A DNA stretch of 23,368 nt from Clostridia bacterium (GTDB lineage: Bacteria > Bacillota_A > Clostridia > Christensenellales > Aristaeellaceae), in NCBI GenBank assembly GCA_017398245.1, contig JAFQGN010000016.1, positions 1-23,368 of the forward strand, read 5' to 3'. The notes beneath the pieces are model-generated. The model had not been told where the DNA came from. It was given only the letters and a program-made list of their open reading frames with translations, and did not search any database. Both the position numbers and the translations under genes were made by a program. Positions 21,972-23,368 of this stretch are shown here, one piece after another. Every line of letters starts with the position of its first letter. Position 1 is the first letter of the stretch.

Positions 21972-22011
21972 GCGAGAACCCTTTTCTTTTGAAAAAGAAA
22001 AGGGTTCTCGC
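21972..22011. repeat. Perfect 19-bp inverted repeat with a 2-nt centre
   Basis: The left arm (21972-21990) and right arm (21993-22011) are exact reverse complements, GCGAGAACCC followed by a pyrimidine run, with only GA between them. It lies 33 nt upstream of the sensor kinase start codon, in its leader. Without a following T tract on either strand it is not a standard terminator. It could be a palindromic repeat element or a leader structure. Confidence 0.9.
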
Positions 22012-22100
22012 GCTCTCCTAAAAGAAATCAATTTAAGGGTGGCTAAAATATCATGCTGTATCCCAATCAAAACGTTTGGAATGACCAGCCTTGTATTCAT

Positions 22101-22224
22101 GGCCCGGCCCAAACGGTACGTTTTGCCGGGCTATCCAAACCATTTGATAGTATTCTATTCCCCAAGTTGAGGGATCCAAGGGGAATCATTCCCCTTGGCA
22201 GGGGTCTGGGGACAGAGTCCCCAG
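22101..22224 (+). repeat. Composite hairpin element, copy E7 (3' of argS)
   Basis: H1 is GCCCGGC (22102-22108) and GCCGGGC (22125-22131) with inner AAACG/CGTTT around GTA. H2 is a perfect 11-1-11 palindrome at 22176-22198. H3 is CTGGGGA (22206-22212) and TCCCCAG (22218-22224) with a CAGAG loop. The argS stop codon is only 15 nt away, so the element occupies the start of the argS 3' untranslated region. Confidence 0.87.
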
Positions 22225-22239
22225 CGTAACTCCGTGCCC

Positions 22240-23368
22240 TTACATCCTCTCCGGGGTCTCCAGACCGATCAGATGCAGCGCGTTGGCCAGCGTCTGCCTT
22301 GCAGCCACGGTCAGGTTGATGCGCGCGGCGCGGGCGGCCATATCGTCGTCCAGAATGCGCACTTCGTAATAGAACTTGTTGAACGCCTTGGCCAGATCCG
22401 CGCTGAAGCGGGTGATCATGGAAGGCTCGTTGCGGTACGCGGCCTCGCGCACCAGCTCGGGGAACTGCTCCAGCAGGCGCACAACGTCCTGGCTGGCCGC
22501 GTCGGAAAGCGCCTCGTAGTTCGGCTCGGCGGCAACTTCGCCCGCCTTGCGCAGCACGGAGGACGCGCGCGCATAGGTGTACTGGGCGTAGGGGCCGGTC
22601 TCGCCGTCAAAGTTGAGCGCGCGATCCCACCAGAAATCGACATCCTTGATGCGGCCGTTGTACAGCGCAAAATAGATGACAGCGCCCACGCCCACCTGAC
22701 GGGCGATCTCTTCCTTGTTTTCCAGATCCGGGCTCTTTTCGTTCATGATGTCCAGAGCCTTGCCGATAGCGGTGTTGAGCAGATCGTCCAGATAGATGAT
22801 GCGGCCTTCGCGGGTGGAAAGGGTCTGGCCCTCAAAGGAAACCATGCCGAAATTGACGTGCTCGCAGCCCTTGGCGTGCTCCCAGCCCAGCAGCTCAGCC
22901 GTCTTGAACAGCTGCTTGAAGTGCAGATCCTGCTGATAGGCGACCACATACAGGCACTTGTCGAAATCGTAGGTCTCATGCCTGTACTTGATGGCGGCCA
23001 GATCGCGCGTGGCATACAAAGTCGCGCCGTCGCTGCGCACGAAGATCATCGGCGGCATCTTGTACTCTTCCAGATCCACGATCTGCGCGCCCTGGTCTTC
23101 CTTGAGCAGGCCCTTTTCGCGCAGCTCTTCGACGACCGCGCCGGTCTTGTCGTGGTAGAAGCTCTCGCCGGCGTAGGAATCAAACTTCACGCCCAGCAGA
23201 TCGTACACGCGCTCGGCGTCGGCCAGAGTAACGCTCTTGAACCAGTTGAAGATCTCCAGCGCTTCCTCATTGCCGTCTTCGATGGCCTTGAACCATGCGC
23301 GGCCTTCGTCGTTGAGCGCCTCGTTTTCCTTGGCCTCGTTGTTGAAGCGGACGTACAGCTTCACCATC
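22240..23368 (-). CDS. argS: Arginyl-tRNA synthetase, N-terminal part beyond the window edge
   Basis: About 376 C-terminal codons are visible; the gene continues past the right edge, so the HIGH motif and N-terminal additional domain are not seen. The visible part holds class I catalytic-domain motifs (FVRSDGATLYATRDLAAIKYR; YVVAYQQDLHFKQLF) and the KMSKS-equivalent loop SFEGQTLSTREG. The ArgRS anticodon-binding helical domain follows, with DRALNFDGETGPYAQYTYARASSVLRKA, the long ELVREAAYRNEPSMITRF and NKFYYEVRILDDD, ending LHLIGLETPERM, the typical ArgS terminus. The enzyme charges tRNA-Arg in the cytoplasm. The region just upstream of its start cannot be judged. Composite element E7 begins 15 nt after its stop codon. 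Confidence 0.97.
   Translation of the reverse strand, partial: MVKLYVRFNNEAKENEALNDEGRAWFKAIEDGNEEALEIFNWFKSVTLADAERVYDLLGVKFDSYAGESFYHDKTGAVVEELREKGLLKEDQGAQIVDLEEYKMPPMIFVRSDGATLYATRDLAAIKYRHETYDFDKCLYVVAYQQDLHFKQLFKTAELLGWEHAKGCEHVNFGMVSFEGQTLSTREGRIIYLDDLLNTAIGKALDIMNEKSPDLENKEEIARQVGVGAVIYFALYNGRIKDVDFWWDRALNFDGETGPYAQYTYARASSVLRKAGEVAAEPNYEALSDAASQDVVRLLEQFPELVREAAYRNEPSMITRFSADLAKAFNKFYYEVRILDDDMAARAARINLTVAARQTLANALHLIGLETPERM

Noticed and set aside
4205..22224. Composite hairpins as integron attC sites
   Set aside because: The bulged double stem is superficially similar, but the GTTRRRY core, R and L box layout, cassette ORFs and an integrase are absent.

Overview
The window looks like a chromosomal segment of a GC-rich member of the Clostridia (Firmicutes), probably a gut anaerobe. 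This rests on the protein families (DUF6062, DUF624/YesL, MacB-type ABC modules with COG1361 proteins, an RsgI-like plus PepSY protein, an RsfA-like Myb regulator, a SpoOB-type kinase), strong AGGAGG ribosome binding sites and sigma-A-type promoters with TATACT -10 boxes. The organism call is an inference. No rRNA, tRNA, CRISPR array, prophage or transposase gene was found.

Layout. Positions 1-1611 (minus) hold a truncated DUF624 membrane protein translationally coupled to an M20D amidohydrolase, diverging from a gph-type HAD phosphatase (1796-2443, plus). A hairpin terminator separates the phosphatase from convergent nagB. A single-span membrane protein (3494-3973) follows, then a 96-bp tandem duplication and an aminoglycoside-phosphotransferase-fold kinase (4355-5269). 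Two plus-strand genes come next: a DUF6062 protein with paired Cys/His motifs and a secreted SH3b plus PIG-L deacetylase-like protein with an altered catalytic motif. From 8447 to 17533 almost everything is on the minus strand. It comprises an exported RsgI-like/PepSY protein, transketolase, a DUF2461 protein, and an ABC module (ATPase, COG1361-like anchored protein, MacB-like permease, second COG1361-like protein) that reads as one operon from a promoter at 17579-17607. The right end carries a 49-residue Cys-rich protein, a nucleoside hydrolase, an RsfA-like regulator, an orphan SpoOB-type sensor kinase and the 3' part of argS.

The most unusual feature is not a protein. At least seven copies of a composite hairpin element (about 120-200 nt each) occur at 4205, 18076, 18232, 18380, 18498, 20848 and 22101. 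Full copies share a bulged double stem (H1), usually a small CCCC/GGG stem (HX), a near-perfect 23-nt palindrome with 11-1-11 architecture (H2), a CAGGGGT-type linker and a GGGG-AGAG-CCCC hairpin (H3). The stems change between copies while pairing is preserved, as expected if structure is selected. Every gene-adjacent copy sits just 3' of a stop codon with H3 nearest the gene, and the one copy next to a plus-strand gene is inverted to match. I do not recognise this family. It behaves like a 3'-end RNA element or a hairpin-based non-autonomous mobile repeat. One copy carries a further three-hairpin block inside its H2 palindrome.

Separately, a good minus-strand promoter at 20692-20720 faces no gene and reads into a foldable intergenic segment, a candidate small RNA. 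Family assignments come from reading motifs; no database search was possible.
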